Of a stretch of 64,000 nucleotides of DNA, positions 19,289 through 29,438 are shown one piece after another; positions within the stretch are counted from its first letter, which is position 1; each line of letters starts with the position of its first letter. Position numbers and translations under genes: made by a program. Origin of the DNA: Mycobacterium branderi (lineage in GTDB: Bacteria; Actinomycetota; Actinomycetes; Mycobacteriales; Mycobacteriaceae). The notes beneath the pieces were generated by a model, which saw only the letters and a program-made list of their open reading frames with translations, did no database searches and was not told the origin of the DNA. The stretch spans positions 2,108,001 through 2,172,000 of the forward strand of contig NZ_AP022606.1 of NCBI RefSeq assembly GCF_010728725.1, read 5' to 3'.

Positions 19289-20527
19289 ATGGCGGCGACG
19301 GCAGAGGGCCTCTGCGAATTCATCGACGCGTCGCCGTCGCCGTTTCACGTCTGCGCGACCGTCGCCGAACGGCTACGCGCAGCCGGATACACCGAACTAG
19401 CGGAGGCCGACGAATGGCCGGCGTCGGGGAGGTTCTTCATCATCCGGGCCGGTTCGCTGGTGGCCTGGAACAGCGGCGCGGACGGCCCGTTCCGGATCGT
19501 CGGCGGCCATACCGACAGCCCCAACCTGCGGGTCAAGCAACACCCCGACCGTCAGGTCGCCGGCTGGCAGATCGTCGCGTTGCAGCCGTACGGCGGCGCC
19601 TGGCTGAACTCGTGGCTGGACCGCGACCTGGGTATCAGCGGGCGGCTGTCGACCAGCGACGGCACTCACCGGCTGGTCCGCGTCGACGACCCGATCCTGC
19701 GGGTGCCGCAGCTGGCCATCCATCTGGCCGAGGACCGCAAATCGGTCACCCTGGACCCGCAGCGTCACGTCAACGCGGTGTGGGCGACAGGTGAGACGGG
19801 CGCGTTTCTCGACTACGTCGCCGAGCAGGCCGGCGTCGATCCCGGCGATGTGCTCGGCTTCGACCTGATGACCCACGACTTGACGCCATCGACAGTCATG
19901 GGCGTGGACCGCGCGTTGGTCAGCGCGCCGCGGCTGGACAACCAGGCAACCTGCTACGCGGCGACTGAAGCCTTCCTGGCCGCGCAGCCGAGCGGACACC
20001 TGCCGGTGCTGGCGCTGTTCGACCACGAGGAGGTTGGCTCCACCTCCGATCACGGCGCCAACTCCGAGCTGCTGCTGACGACGTTGGAACGGATCGTGCT
20101 GGCGGCCGGCGGCGGCCGCGAAGACTTCCTGCGCCGCCTGCCCGGGTCGATGGTGGCCTCCGGCGACATGGCCCACGCCACGCACCCCAACTACCCGGAC
20201 CGGCACGAGCCCGGCCATCAGATCGCCGTCAACGCGGGTCCCGTCCTGAAGGTCCAGCCCAACCTGCGCTACGCCACCGACGGCCGCACCGCCGCGGCGT
20301 TCGCACTGGCCTGCCGGCAGGCCGGCGTCCCGCTACAGCGTTACGAGCATCGGGCCGACCTGCCCTGCGGCTCCACGATCGGCCCGATGACGTCGGCCCG
20401 GACCGGCATCCCGACCGTCGACGTCGGCGCCGCCCAGCTGGCCATGCACTCGGCGCGGGAGCTGATGGGCGCCCACGACGTCGCCGCCTACGCGTCGGCG
20501 CTGCAGGCGTTCCTGACGCCCAGCTAG
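19289..20527 (+). CDS. pepC: M18-family aminopeptidase
   Basis: A 412-residue dizinc aminopeptidase, cytosolic and probably dodecameric like its relatives. Metal ligands are visible in GGHTDSPNL (about 70-78), LDNQA (about 214), DHEEVGSTS (about 248-256) and the [11 protein letters not shown] segment (about 295-305). Position matches Rv0800 (pepC). It is divergent from dyp with only 48 bp between starts, which must contain both promoters. Confidence 0.95.
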   Translation: MAATAEGLCEFIDASPSPFHVCATVAERLRAAGYTELAEADEWPASGRFFIIRAGSLVAWNSGADGPFRIVGGHTDSPNLRVKQHPDRQVAGWQIVALQPYGGAWLNSWLDRDLGISGRLSTSDGTHRLVRVDDPILRVPQLAIHLAEDRKSVTLDPQRHVNAVWATGETGAFLDYVAEQAGVDPGDVLGFDLMTHDLTPSTVMGVDRALVSAPRLDNQATCYAATEAFLAAQPSGHLPVLALFDHEEVGSTSDHGANSELLLTTLERIVLAAGGGREDFLRRLPGSMVASGDMAHATHPNYPDRHEPGHQIAVNAGPVLKVQPNLRYATDGRTAAAFALACRQAGVPLQRYEHRADLPCGSTIGPMTSARTGIPTVDVGAAQLAMHSARELMGAHDVAAYASALQAFLTPS

Positions 20528-20531
20528 CCGC

Positions 20532-20924
20532 TCACCGCTGGGTCACCGGCGCGTAGCGGATGACGTTTTCCACCACCTTTCCGTCGCGGGTGCGAACCCG
20601 GTCGAGCCCGCGGATCGCGAACGGCCCGTCCGGGCCGGTGCCTTCGCCGACGTAGTGCAGGAAGACCAGCTGCTCGCCCGCAGTAGCGCCGGGAACTGTC
20701 GCGCTGTCGACGAGCTCGAGCCGCAAATCCGGTGCAGCGGCCAGTAATTCGGCGATCTTCGCCGTATACGCCTCGACGCCGCGCACCGGTTCGGGCTCGT
20801 CGGGCCAGTAGCCGACGATGTCGTCGGCCAGCACGTCGAACCCCCGCGACAGGCTCGGAGCGTCCCAGTACGCCGCCCACAGCTCGGCGCTGAACGTCGG
20901 GGCAGCGGACTGAATGTCGGTCAT
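20532..20924 (-). CDS. SnoaL-like/NTF2-fold protein
   Basis: A 130-residue alpha+beta-barrel protein: helix-rich start, then VLADDIVGYWPDEPEPVRGVEAY and FAIRGLDRVRTRDGKVVENVIRYAP, the pattern of SnoaL-like polyketide cyclases/limonene-epoxide-hydrolase folds. No catalytic residue assignment is safe. A good ribosome site (ggagg) lies 5 bases before the ATG at 20924. It is divergent from the XRE regulator, a likely control partner. Confidence 0.8.
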   Translation of the reverse strand: MTDIQSAAPTFSAELWAAYWDAPSLSRGFDVLADDIVGYWPDEPEPVRGVEAYTAKIAELLAAAPDLRLELVDSATVPGATAGEQLVFLHYVGEGTGPDGPFAIRGLDRVRTRDGKVVENVIRYAPVTQR

Positions 20925-21050
20925 GGCGTCCTCCAGGGATTCCGGCGCTCCGGATGAGCGCGTCGTATCGAGCGTGCGTCGACGGCCTGCGGCCGCGCAA
21001 TTACCTGCGAGGTCATCGCGGCGGTGCGCCGGCGTGGTTAGCGTTTGCAC

Positions 21051-21857
21051 ATGACCGACGCGACGGTTGGTGTGTTGCTGCGTGAATGGCGCGCGCGTCG
21101 GCGGGTGAGCCAACTCGACCTCTCGCTGAATGTCGGCGTGTCGGCACGGCATCTGAGCTTCATCGAAACCGGCCGCTCCCGGCCCAGCCCCGAAATGGTG
21201 CTGGCGCTGGCCGACGGCCTGGACATACCGCTGCGAGAGCGCAACACGCTGCTGCTGGCCGCCGGCTATGCCCCGCGCTACCCGGCGCGGCCGCTGGCCG
21301 ACGACGCGCTCACCCCGGCGCGTGCCGCCGTGCAGCGGCTTCTCGACGCGCACGATCCGTATCCGGGTGTCGTGATCGACCGGTGCTGGAACATCGTGCA
21401 GGCCAACGCCGCGGCGGCCGCGCTGACCGCCGGCGTGCCGGAGGCCGTGCTCGGGCCGCCGGTCAACGTGTACCGGCTGTGCCTGCACCCCGATGGTCTC
21501 GCCGGCCGAACCCTCAATTTCGAGGAATGGGCGGGGTACCTGCTCCAGCAGCTCCGCCGCACGATCGCGCTCACCGGCGACCCGCAATTGCAGGCACTCG
21601 ACGAGGAGGTCCGCGCCTACCCGGGCGTCGCCGCACTAGCGGGACGCAACATCTCGCCTGACACGGCGTCGCTGCTTGTTCCGCTCGAACTCGCAATTGA
21701 TGGCGGACAACGGCTTTCGATGTTCACCACATTGACGACGTTCGGAACCCCGCTCGACGTCACCCTGTCCGAGCTTGCGGTCGAGTTGTTCTATCCGGCC
21801 GATACCGAAAGCGCCGAATTGCTGCGCGCAAGTGGGTCCATCAGCTCGGCCGGGTGA
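21051..21857 (+). CDS. XRE-family regulator with MmyB-like ligand domain
   Basis: A 268-residue protein with an N-terminal helix-turn-helix (VSQLDLSLNVGVSARHLSFI, about residues 20-40; the FIETGRSRPS signature follows) and a C-terminal MmyB-like PAS-type domain (DPYPGVVIDRCWNIVQAN). This family in actinobacteria usually controls a divergent gene and senses a small ligand, here probably the SnoaL-like gene. A TAGCGT 6 bases before the ATG suggests a leaderless transcript. The end overlaps a GTG in the next gene's leader. Confidence 0.9.
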   Translation: MTDATVGVLLREWRARRRVSQLDLSLNVGVSARHLSFIETGRSRPSPEMVLALADGLDIPLRERNTLLLAAGYAPRYPARPLADDALTPARAAVQRLLDAHDPYPGVVIDRCWNIVQANAAAAALTAGVPEAVLGPPVNVYRLCLHPDGLAGRTLNFEEWAGYLLQQLRRTIALTGDPQLQALDEEVRAYPGVAALAGRNISPDTASLLVPLELAIDGGQRLSMFTTLTTFGTPLDVTLSELAVELFYPADTESAELLRASGSISSAG

Positions 21858-21871
21858 GTACGGTCGCGGCT

Positions 21872-22219
21872 ATGGCACTCAAGGTGGAAATGGTCACGTT
21901 CGACTGCATCGATCCCGCGAAGCTGGCCGGCTGGTGGGCCGAGCAGTTCGATGGTCAGGCTCAAGAGTTGATTCCCGGCGAATTCGTCGCTGTGACCCGG
22001 GCCGACGGGCCACGGCTGGGCTTTCAGAAGGTGCCCGATCCCACGCCGGGAAAGAACCGGGTGCACGTCGATTTCAGCGCCGCCGATGTAGACGGCGAGG
22101 TAGCGCGGCTCATCGCCGCCGGCGCCACCGAGGTCGGCCGGCACAGCATCGGAGACAGCTTCCGATGGGTGGTGATGACCGACCCCGTTGGCAATGCCTT
22201 CTGCGTCGCCGGCAGTTAG
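21872..22219 (+). CDS. VOC/glyoxalase-like protein, Rv0801-like
   Basis: A 115-residue protein of two beta-alpha-beta-beta-beta units (VTFDCIDPAKLAGWWAEQF, RVHVDFSAADVDGEVARLIAAGA, VVMTDPVGNAFCVA), a glyoxalase/bleomycin-resistance fold. One or more of the usual metal ligands cannot be assigned with confidence, so enzyme activity is open. ATG at 21872 is preferred to GTG at 21854 because it gives the expected length. It is tail-to-tail with the 76-residue gene with no spacer. Confidence 0.85.
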   Translation: MALKVEMVTFDCIDPAKLAGWWAEQFDGQAQELIPGEFVAVTRADGPRLGFQKVPDPTPGKNRVHVDFSAADVDGEVARLIAAGATEVGRHSIGDSFRWVVMTDPVGNAFCVAGS

Positions 22220-22450
22220 CTACAGCCGCTTGGCCAGTAGCTGCTCGGCGAGTTCGGCGCCCTTACGGCTGTCCGACTGCGCCTTGCGGAACAGGTCAGC
22301 GACTTCCTTGTCGCCGTCGCGCTCGGCGTCCTGGATGTAGGTCTCCAGCCGCAGCGCGTTGTCCAGGCATTTCTCCGTGTACCAAATGAGGTTGTAGTTC
22401 TTGTCTTTGGTGCCAGTGATGGTCCCGGTCTCGGCAGTCCCTGAGGTCAT
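22220..22450 (-). CDS. Small conserved helical protein of unknown function
   Basis: A 76-residue acidic/basic mixed protein, mostly predicted helix (NLIWYTEKCLDNALRLETY, DKEVADLFRKAQSDSRKGAEL), no membrane segment. I do not know its function. A clear ribosome site (GAGGAGG) sits 4-5 bases before the ATG at 22450, and codon use is normal, so it is likely real. It is monocistronic, convergent with the VOC gene. Confidence 0.75.
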   Translation of the reverse strand: MTSGTAETGTITGTKDKNYNLIWYTEKCLDNALRLETYIQDAERDGDKEVADLFRKAQSDSRKGAELAEQLLAKRL

Positions 22451-22531
22451 GAGTCCTCCTCTTTGATCGTTATTGCCGGACCCTGTGCGGCTACCCATCC
22501 AATCGCCATGCAAACGCTGGCCGCACGAAAA

Positions 22532-22589
22532 TCGACTGTGAAACCAGGGCGGAAAAACGGCGCGAACGTCGCCCTGCATTAACAGTCGA
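22532..22589. repeat. Two-step inverted repeat upstream of purL
   Basis: Outer arms tcgactgt/acagtcga and inner arms agggcg/cgccct are nested symmetrically around an AT/GC-mixed loop. It lies between the 76-residue gene and purL, so it could fold as a cruciform or an mRNA hairpin. It resembles a dispersed palindrome more than a terminator, since both flanking genes start here. Confidence 0.5.
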
Positions 22590-22640
22590 CGCCGAGGATT
22601 CACACTCGACCAATGAGCGAGTCGGCGAGGTAACTAAGCT

Positions 22641-24941
22641 GTGTCCGTGACCTCCGGCCTCACCCACGCGGTGGATACCGTCGAGCGGGCCGCAGCCACC
22701 CCTGATCAGCCGCAGCCGTTTCGCGAGCTGGGCCTCAAAGACGACGAATACCAGCGCATCCGCGACATCCTCGGGCGCCGGCCCACCGACGCGGAACTGG
22801 CCATGTACTCGGTGATGTGGAGCGAGCACTGCTCCTACAAGTCGTCCAAGGTCCACCTGCGCTACTTCGGCGAGACCACCACCGACGAGATGCGGGCGTC
22901 GATGCTGGCCGGCATCGGCGAGAACGCCGGCGTCGTCGACATCGGCGACGGCTGGGCGGTCACTTTCAAGGTGGAATCGCACAACCATCCCTCCTACGTC
23001 GAGCCCTACCAGGGCGCGGCCACCGGGGTAGGCGGCATCGTGCGCGACATCATGGCGATGGGCGCGCGACCGGTGGCGGTGATGGACCAGCTGCGCTTCG
23101 GGCCCGCCGACGCCCCGGACACTCGCCGCGTCGTCGACGGCGTGGTGCGCGGCATCGGCGGCTACGGCAATTCGCTTGGGCTGCCCAACATCGGCGGCGA
23201 GACCGTCTTCGACGCCTGCTACGCCGGCAACCCATTGGTGAACGCGCTGTGTGTCGGCGTGCTACGCACCGAAGATCTTCACCTGGCGTTCGCGTCGGGC
23301 GCCGGCAACAAGATCATCCTGTTCGGCGCTCGCACCGGGCTCGACGGCATCGGCGGAGTGTCGGTGCTCGCGTCGGACACCTTCGCCGGCGACGAGTCCG
23401 GGCCGGGCCGCAAGAAACTGCCGTCGGTGCAAGTCGGCGACCCGTTCATGGAGAAAGTGCTCATCGAGTGCTGCCTGGAGCTCTACGCCGCCGGCCTGGT
23501 GGTCGGGATCCAGGACCTCGGCGGGGCCGGATTAGCCTGTGCCACATCGGAATTAGCGTCAGCAGGCGACGGCGGCATGGCCATCGAACTGGACACCGTC
23601 CCGCTGCGCACCAAGAACATGACACCCGCCGAGGTGCTCTGCAGCGAGTCGCAGGAGCGGATGTGCGCGGTGGTCACGCCGGAAAACGTGGACGCGTTCA
23701 TGGCGGTGTGCCGCAAATGGGACGCGCTGGCCACCGTGATCGGTGAGGTCACCGACGGCGACCGGCTCAAGATCACCTGGCACGGTGAGACGGTCGTCGA
23801 CGTGCCGCCGCGCACCGTGGCCCACCAGGGGCCCGTCTACCAGCGCCCGCTGGCCCGCCCGGAGTCGCAGGACGCGCTGAACGCCGACCGGTCCACCCGG
23901 TTGCCCCGGCCGGCCACCGGCGACGAGCTGCGCGCGACTTTGCTTGCGCTGCTGGGCAGTCCGCATCTGTGCAGTCGCGCGTTCATCACCGAGCAGTACG
24001 ACCGCTATGTGCGTGGCAACACCGTGCTGGCCGAGCACGCCGACGGCGGCATGCTGCGCGTCGACGAAACCACCGGCCGCGGCATCGCGGTGTCCACCGA
24101 CGCGTCGGGTCGCTACACCCAGCTGGATCCCTACACCGGCGCCCAACTTGCGCTGGCCGAGGCGTACCGCAACGTCGCCGCCACCGGCGCCACCCCCGTC
24201 GCGGTCACCAACTGCCTCAACTTCGGCTCCCCGGAGGATCCCGGGGTGATGTGGCAGTTCGCCCAGGCGGTGCGGGGGTTGGCCGATGGCTGTGCGGCGC
24301 TTGGCATTCCGGTCACCGGAGGCAACGTCAGCTTCTACAACCAAACCGGCTCGACGCCGATCATGCCCACGCCGGTCGTCGGTGTGCTGGGTGTCATCGA
24401 CGATGTGAGCCGTCGCCTGCCCACCGGCATGGGCACCGAACCCGACGAGTCGCTGCTGCTGCTCGGCGACACCCGCGACGAATTCGACGGCTCGGTCTGG
24501 GCGCAGGTCACCGCCGATCATCTGGGCGGCGTGCCGCCGCAGGTGGATCTGGCCCGCGAAAAGCTGCTCGCCGAGGTGCTGACCGCCGCCTCCCGCGACG
24601 GGTTGGTGTCGGCGGCCCACGACCTGTCCGAAGGCGGCCTGGCGCAGGCCGTGGTGGAATCGGCGCTGGCCGGCGAAACCGGTTGCCGCATCGTGCTTCC
24701 CGAGGGCGCCGACCCGTTCGTGATGTTGTTCTCCGAGTCGGCGAGCCGGGTTCTGGTCGCCGTGCCGCGCACTGAGGAAAGCCGGTTCGTCTCAATGTGC
24801 GAGGCGCGCGGGCTGCCCGTCGCCCGTATCGGCGTCGTCGACCAGGGGTCGGATTCGGTGGAGGTCCAGGGACTGTTCACGGTGTCGTTGGCCGAGCTGC
24901 GCAGCACGTCCGAAGGGGTGCTGCCGCGACTGTTCGGGTAG
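22641..24941 (+). CDS. purL: Phosphoribosylformylglycinamidine synthase subunit PurL
   Basis: The 766-residue ATP-dependent large subunit of FGAM synthase (small type, requires PurS and PurQ). [31 protein letters not shown] and [14 protein letters not shown] (first half), then [18 protein letters not shown] and GGNVSFYNQ (second half) mark the duplicated PurM-like core. The GTG at 22641 is used; a GTG two codons on is possible. The end is 3 bp from the next gene. Confidence 0.98.
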   Translation: MSVTSGLTHAVDTVERAAATPDQPQPFRELGLKDDEYQRIRDILGRRPTDAELAMYSVMWSEHCSYKSSKVHLRYFGETTTDEMRASMLAGIGENAGVVDIGDGWAVTFKVESHNHPSYVEPYQGAATGVGGIVRDIMAMGARPVAVMDQLRFGPADAPDTRRVVDGVVRGIGGYGNSLGLPNIGGETVFDACYAGNPLVNALCVGVLRTEDLHLAFASGAGNKIILFGARTGLDGIGGVSVLASDTFAGDESGPGRKKLPSVQVGDPFMEKVLIECCLELYAAGLVVGIQDLGGAGLACATSELASAGDGGMAIELDTVPLRTKNMTPAEVLCSESQERMCAVVTPENVDAFMAVCRKWDALATVIGEVTDGDRLKITWHGETVVDVPPRTVAHQGPVYQRPLARPESQDALNADRSTRLPRPATGDELRATLLALLGSPHLCSRAFITEQYDRYVRGNTVLAEHADGGMLRVDETTGRGIAVSTDASGRYTQLDPYTGAQLALAEAYRNVAATGATPVAVTNCLNFGSPEDPGVMWQFAQAVRGLADGCAALGIPVTGGNVSFYNQTGSTPIMPTPVVGVLGVIDDVSRRLPTGMGTEPDESLLLLGDTRDEFDGSVWAQVTADHLGGVPPQVDLAREKLLAEVLTAASRDGLVSAAHDLSEGGLAQAVVESALAGETGCRIVLPEGADPFVMLFSESASRVLVAVPRTEESRFVSMCEARGLPVARIGVVDQGSDSVEVQGLFTVSLAELRSTSEGVLPRLFG

Positions 24942-24944
24942 CCC

Positions 24945-26699
24945 ATGAGCGCTTCAGTCGACGACGTCACCACCGTAGCGTTACCGACTCGCGGCAGGCA
25001 TCCGCTGCTCGTGTGGGCATGGAGCCTGCTGCGGCTGAAATTCGTCGGTGTGGCGTTCGGCGCCTTGTTCTTTTGCTTGTCGCTGACGCCGTCACTGCTG
25101 CCCCGGGATTGGCTGTTTCAGGGGCTGATCGGCGGCATCAACGCGGCGTTCGGCTACGGACTGGGCGTGCTGATCGGCAAGACCGTGCACCGTGTCGTGC
25201 TGCGCAACGCCGGCTGGTGGCCGCCGCCGGCGCGGGTGCTGTTCTGGATGAAGGCGGCGGTGGTCGCCATCTCGCCGACGGCATGCGTGCTGATGCTCGT
25301 CCCCGCCGCATCCTGGCAGCGGCAGGTGTCGGCGCTGATGGGCATCCAAGGGCCGACGACGCCGGCCTACCTGCGGACCCTGATGGTCGCGATCGCCGTA
25401 AGCGCGTTGCTGGTAGCGGCATTTCGGGCCGTGATCGACGCCATCAAGCTGCTGGCCCGAATGCTGATCAGACGCTGGCACATCCACGACGAGGTGGCGT
25501 TGTTCATCGGCACCGCGATCGTGGTGGCGCTGCTGGTCACCCTGATCAACGGCGTCCTGGTGCGCGGATTCTTCGCCGGGGCCAACAAGATCTTCGAACC
25601 GCAGAACAGCGAAACACGCGAAGGCCTGACCCAGCCGACCCTACCCGAAAAGTCAGGCAGCCCAATGTCATTAGCACCGTGGGACACGCTGGGTTATCAG
25701 GGCCGCAACTTCGTCGCCACCGGCCCGCACGCCGCCGAGCTCACCCGGATCAACGGCCGGCCCGCGCGGGAACCCATCCGGGTGTATGCCGGGCTGCACA
25801 CCGCCGAGGACGACGCCGGCCGCATGAAAGTCCTTGTCCGCGAACTCGAACGCACCGCCGCCTCCGACCGCAAGGTGCTGGTCATCGTCCCCACCACCGG
25901 CACCGGTTGGATCAATCCGGTGGCCGCCCGCGCGATCGAGATGATGTACAACGGCGACACCGCGATCGTCGGTGTGCAGTATTCCTATCTGCCAAGCTGG
26001 ATTTCGTTCCTGGCCGACCGACAGAAGTCGAAGGATTCCGGGCGGGCCCTGGTCAACGCCGTCCACGACTACTGGCAGCAACTCCCGGCCGATCACCGGC
26101 CGAAGCTGGTGCTCTACGGCGAAAGCCTGGGCTCGATGGCCGGACAGAGCGCGTTCGGATTCCTTCCCGACATTCCGAGGATGGGCTTCGACGGCGTCTT
26201 GTGGGTCGGCCCTCCGCACGAGAGCCCCCTCTGGCATGCGCTGATGGTGCGACGCGACCCCGGCACCCCTGAGGTGCAGCCGCGCTACGACAACGGGCGG
26301 ACCGTGCGGTTCTCCGAGGCGGTCACCAGTGACGACGTCGCCCGCATCGCCGAGCCGCCGTGGGACGGCACCCGAGTTCTGTTCCTGCAGCACCCTTCCG
26401 ACCCCGTCGTGTGGTGGTCGCCCGATCTGTTGTTCACCCGGCCCGACTGGCTGGTCGAACCGCCCGGCCAGGACCGCACCGCGGCGATGAGCTGGTATCC
26501 GGTGGTGACGTTCTGGCAAGTCAGCGCCGACCTGACCGACGCCGAAAGCATGCCCGGCGGCCACGGTCACAACTACGGCGACATCGTGCTCGACGGCTGG
26601 GCCGCGGTCGCCCCGCCAGAGGGCTGGCAGCCGAGCGACACAGAACGCATGCGCCTGGCGCTGAAACAGACCGAAAGCGCCGACGGACCCGAACACTGA
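24945..26699 (+). CDS. Membrane-anchored alpha/beta-hydrolase (Abhydrolase_9 type)
   Basis: A 584-residue protein. About four to five membrane spans occupy residues 25-230 (LSLTPSLLPRDWLFQ is the conserved first loop), followed by a cytoplasmic or periplasmic alpha/beta-hydrolase domain with nucleophile elbow YGESLGS (Ser394) and a C-terminal GGHGHNYG that probably carries the catalytic His. Lipid or ester substrates are likely but unknown. It is tightly linked to purL (3 bp) and overlaps the next gene (TGATG). Confidence 0.88.
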   Translation: MSASVDDVTTVALPTRGRHPLLVWAWSLLRLKFVGVAFGALFFCLSLTPSLLPRDWLFQGLIGGINAAFGYGLGVLIGKTVHRVVLRNAGWWPPPARVLFWMKAAVVAISPTACVLMLVPAASWQRQVSALMGIQGPTTPAYLRTLMVAIAVSALLVAAFRAVIDAIKLLARMLIRRWHIHDEVALFIGTAIVVALLVTLINGVLVRGFFAGANKIFEPQNSETREGLTQPTLPEKSGSPMSLAPWDTLGYQGRNFVATGPHAAELTRINGRPAREPIRVYAGLHTAEDDAGRMKVLVRELERTAASDRKVLVIVPTTGTGWINPVAARAIEMMYNGDTAIVGVQYSYLPSWISFLADRQKSKDSGRALVNAVHDYWQQLPADHRPKLVLYGESLGSMAGQSAFGFLPDIPRMGFDGVLWVGPPHESPLWHALMVRRDPGTPEVQPRYDNGRTVRFSEAVTSDDVARIAEPPWDGTRVLFLQHPSDPVVWWSPDLLFTRPDWLVEPPGQDRTAAMSWYPVVTFWQVSADLTDAESMPGGHGHNYGDIVLDGWAAVAPPEGWQPSDTERMRLALKQTESADGPEH

Positions 26700-27325
26700 T
26701 GAACTCCAACGCTTTTCGCGCGCTAACGCTGGCGGGGGCGCTGGTCGGCTGGAGCTTTCTCGGTCCCCGGGTTCGGATGCCGTGGCGTGTTGTGGCGCAA
26801 TCCGGTCTGGCGGGGCTGCTGGTCCTGGTGACCCGTGCGCCGTTGGGGCTGGCTGGGCCGCGGCTGTGGGCGGGACTGCGGATCGGGGCCGCGGCAGCGC
26901 TTCCCGCGGCGACCGGTGTCGCGACGACAACAGCGGTGCCGGTCGTGCGGTTGTCGATGGCCGACCGGGAGCTGCCGCGGCCGACACCGGTCTGGCTGAT
27001 GCTGCGGATACCCGTGGGGACCGTCTGGGCAGAGGAGGCCGCGTACCGCGGGGCGTTAGGCGCCACGGCCAGAACAGCTTTCGGTGAAACACGCGGACGG
27101 CTGCTGCAGGCCGCCGCGTTCGGGCTCTCGCATATCGCCGACGCCCGCGCCACCGGCGAACCGGTGCTGCCCACGGTCGTCGCCACCGGCATTGCCGGCT
27201 GGGTATTCGGTTGGCTCGCCGAGCGTTCCGGCAGCCTGGCGGCCCCGATGCTGGCACACCTGGCGATCAACGAGGCCGGCGCCGCCGCGGCGCTGGCGGT
27301 GCAGGCGCATGGCCGGGCGTCGTAA
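26699..27325 (+). CDS. CPBP-family intramembrane metalloprotease, Rv0804-like
   Basis: A 208-residue membrane protein with about five to six spans. The CPBP (CAAX protease/bacteriocin-processing) motif EEAAYRG is at residues 112-118 and FGLSHIAD provides the second metal-binding block; a third, AHLAINE, is near the C-terminus. The ATG overlaps the previous stop, and its own end overlaps the next start by 17 bp, so it is part of a purL-led operon. Substrate unknown. Confidence 0.85.
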   Translation: MNSNAFRALTLAGALVGWSFLGPRVRMPWRVVAQSGLAGLLVLVTRAPLGLAGPRLWAGLRIGAAAALPAATGVATTTAVPVVRLSMADRELPRPTPVWLMLRIPVGTVWAEEAAYRGALGATARTAFGETRGRLLQAAAFGLSHIADARATGEPVLPTVVATGIAGWVFGWLAERSGSLAAPMLAHLAINEAGAAAALAVQAHGRAS

Positions 27326-27695
27326 AGCCGACCCGGCCCAGACCCGCCAAGCGGTGCTGGCCCTCGAGGAGTGGCTGCGCGACGACAGCCGGCCCACACC
27401 CGACCGCGCCGAGTTGGCGGCCGCCGTGCGGCTCACCGCCCGCACCCTGGCCGAGCAGGCGCCCGGCGCCAGCGTCGAGGTCCGCATTCCGCCGTTCGTC
27501 GCGGTCCAGTGTGTCGCCGGGCCGCGGCATACCCGCGGCACCCCGCCCAACGTCGTCGAAACCGATCCGCGCACTTGGCTTCTGCTCGTCACCGGGCTGT
27601 TGAAGGTGCCCCACGCCCAGGCCACCGGATTGCTGCGCCTGTCCGGTTCCCGGGCCGGCGAGATCGCGACCTGGCTACCGCTCGTGAGCTTGTGA
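27309..27695 (+). CDS. Sterol-carrier-like (SCP2-related) protein, Rv0807-like
   Basis: A 128-residue protein: an N-terminal basic helix (RRKADPAQTRQAVLALEEWL), then RIPPFVAVQCVAGPRHTRGTPPNVVE and a C-terminal SGSRAGEIATWLPL segment, typical of actinobacterial sterol-carrier-family proteins next to purF. Ligand unknown. Starts inside the CPBP gene. In M. tuberculosis Rv0805 and Rv0806c lie between these two genes; they are absent here. Confidence 0.85.
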   Translation: MAGRRKADPAQTRQAVLALEEWLRDDSRPTPDRAELAAAVRLTARTLAEQAPGASVEVRIPPFVAVQCVAGPRHTRGTPPNVVETDPRTWLLLVTGLLKVPHAQATGLLRLSGSRAGEIATWLPLVSL

Positions 27696-27853
27696 CTTTT
27701 GTGACACACGCGACGGCTGAAGTCTCCTGGGAACGATCTTTTGCGCGAAGCCGTTAGCAAGGTGCGCAACACGCTCGTCCGATTCGGTGACTCGACGGTC
27801 GTCCCCGTAGACTCCGTTACGTCACCAATCGCGCCCCAGGGAGCCGCCACACC

Positions 27854-29398
27854 GTGACCGCCCAGCAGCCGCCGCCCGAGGAAAATCCGCCCGGCGAAGA
27901 GTGCGGCGTATTCGGCGTATGGGCGCCCGGCGAAGAAGTCGCCAAGCTCACCTATTACGGCCTGTATGCCTTGCAGCATCGCGGCCAGGAAGCCGCCGGC
28001 ATCGCGGTCGCCGACGGCTCGCAGGTGCTGGTGTTCAAGGACCTCGGCCTGGTCAGCCAGGTGTTCGACGAACAGACGCTGGCGGCCATGGAAGGCCACG
28101 TGGCGATCGGCCACTGCCGCTACTCCACCACCGGCAACACCACCTGGGAGAACGCACAGCCGGTCTTTCGCAACACGGCCGCAGGCACCGGGGTGGCGCT
28201 CGGACACAACGGCAACCTGGTCAACAGCACCGCGCTTGTCGCCCGCGCCCGCGACGCCGGGCTGATCAACACCCGGGTGCCGGGTGCGGCCACCACCGAC
28301 TCCGACATCCTGGGCGCACTGCTGGCCCACGGCGCGGCGGACTCCAGCCTGGAGCAGGCGGCCCTGGAACTGCTGCCGACCGTGCGGGGCGCGTTTTGCC
28401 TGACCTTCATGGACGAAAACACCCTCTACGCAGCGCGTGACCCGCACGGGGTGCGGCCGCTGTCGCTGGGCCGGCTGGACCGCGGCTGGGTGGTGGCGTC
28501 GGAAACCGCGGCGCTGGACATCGTCGGCGCCTCGTTCGTGCGTGACATCGAACCCGGCGAACTGCTGGCGATCGACGCCGACGGTGTGCGCTCCAGCCGC
28601 TTCGCCAACCCGACCCCCAAGGGCTGCATCTTCGAGTACGTCTACCTGGCCCGGCCGGACAGTATTCTCGCCGGCCGGTCCGTGCACGGAGCCCGCGTCG
28701 AGATCGGGCGTCGGCTGGCGCGCGAATGCCCGATCGACGCCGACCTGGTGATCGGCGTCCCCGAGTCCGGCACCCCCGCCGCGGTCGGCTACGCGCAGGA
28801 GTCCGGCATCCCCTACGGGCAGGGGCTGATGAAGAATGCCTACGTCGGGCGCACGTTCATCCAGCCGTCGCAGACCATCCGCCAACTCGGCATCCGGCTC
28901 AAGCTCAACCCGCTCAAAGAGGTCATCCGCGGCAAGCGGCTGATCGTCGTCGACGACTCGATCGTGCGCGGCAACACCCAGCGCGCCCTGGTGCGGATGC
29001 TGCGCGAGGCCGGCGCCGTCGAGGTACACGTGCGGATCGCGTCGCCGCCGGTGAAGTGGCCATGCTTCTACGGCATCGACTTCCCGTCGCCGGCCGAGCT
29101 CATCGCCAACGCCGTCGAGGACGAAGACGAGATGCTCGAGGCGGTACGCCATGCCATCAACGCCGACACGCTGGGCTACATCTCACTGCGCGGCCTGATC
29201 GCGGCCACCGAGCAGCCCACCTCGCGGTTGTGCTCGGCCTGCTTCGATGGCCAGTATCCGATCGAACTGCCCAGCGAAACGGCGCTGGGCAAGAACGTCA
29301 TCGAGCACATGCTGGCCACCGCGGCACGCGGGGCGGCGGCGCAGAGCGCCGAGGTATCCCCGGAGGCCGAGCAGGCATCCGTGCTGCGGCACCCGTAG
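27854..29398 (+). CDS. purF: Amidophosphoribosyltransferase
   Basis: The 514-residue committing enzyme of purine synthesis, making phosphoribosylamine from PRPP and glutamine. A 16-residue propeptide precedes the N-terminal nucleophile Cys17 in ECGVFG. The PRPP loop RLIVVDDSIVRGNT is at about 361-374. Cysteines in KGCIFEYVY, WPCFYG and RLCSACF match the 4Fe-4S-binding type. A 158-bp upstream gap carries the promoter; I see no purine riboswitch in it. Confidence 0.98.
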   Translation: MTAQQPPPEENPPGEECGVFGVWAPGEEVAKLTYYGLYALQHRGQEAAGIAVADGSQVLVFKDLGLVSQVFDEQTLAAMEGHVAIGHCRYSTTGNTTWENAQPVFRNTAAGTGVALGHNGNLVNSTALVARARDAGLINTRVPGAATTDSDILGALLAHGAADSSLEQAALELLPTVRGAFCLTFMDENTLYAARDPHGVRPLSLGRLDRGWVVASETAALDIVGASFVRDIEPGELLAIDADGVRSSRFANPTPKGCIFEYVYLARPDSILAGRSVHGARVEIGRRLARECPIDADLVIGVPESGTPAAVGYAQESGIPYGQGLMKNAYVGRTFIQPSQTIRQLGIRLKLNPLKEVIRGKRLIVVDDSIVRGNTQRALVRMLREAGAVEVHVRIASPPVKWPCFYGIDFPSPAELIANAVEDEDEMLEAVRHAINADTLGYISLRGLIAATEQPTSRLCSACFDGQYPIELPSETALGKNVIEHMLATAARGAAAQSAEVSPEAEQASVLRHP

Positions 29399-29438
29399 CC
29401 GATGGCGGCGTGGGTGCCGACCGGTAGCCTTGATCGCG

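Noticed and set aside
27696..27853. Purine riboswitch upstream of purF
   Set aside because: No conserved purine aptamer core or three-way junction can be traced in the 158 bases.
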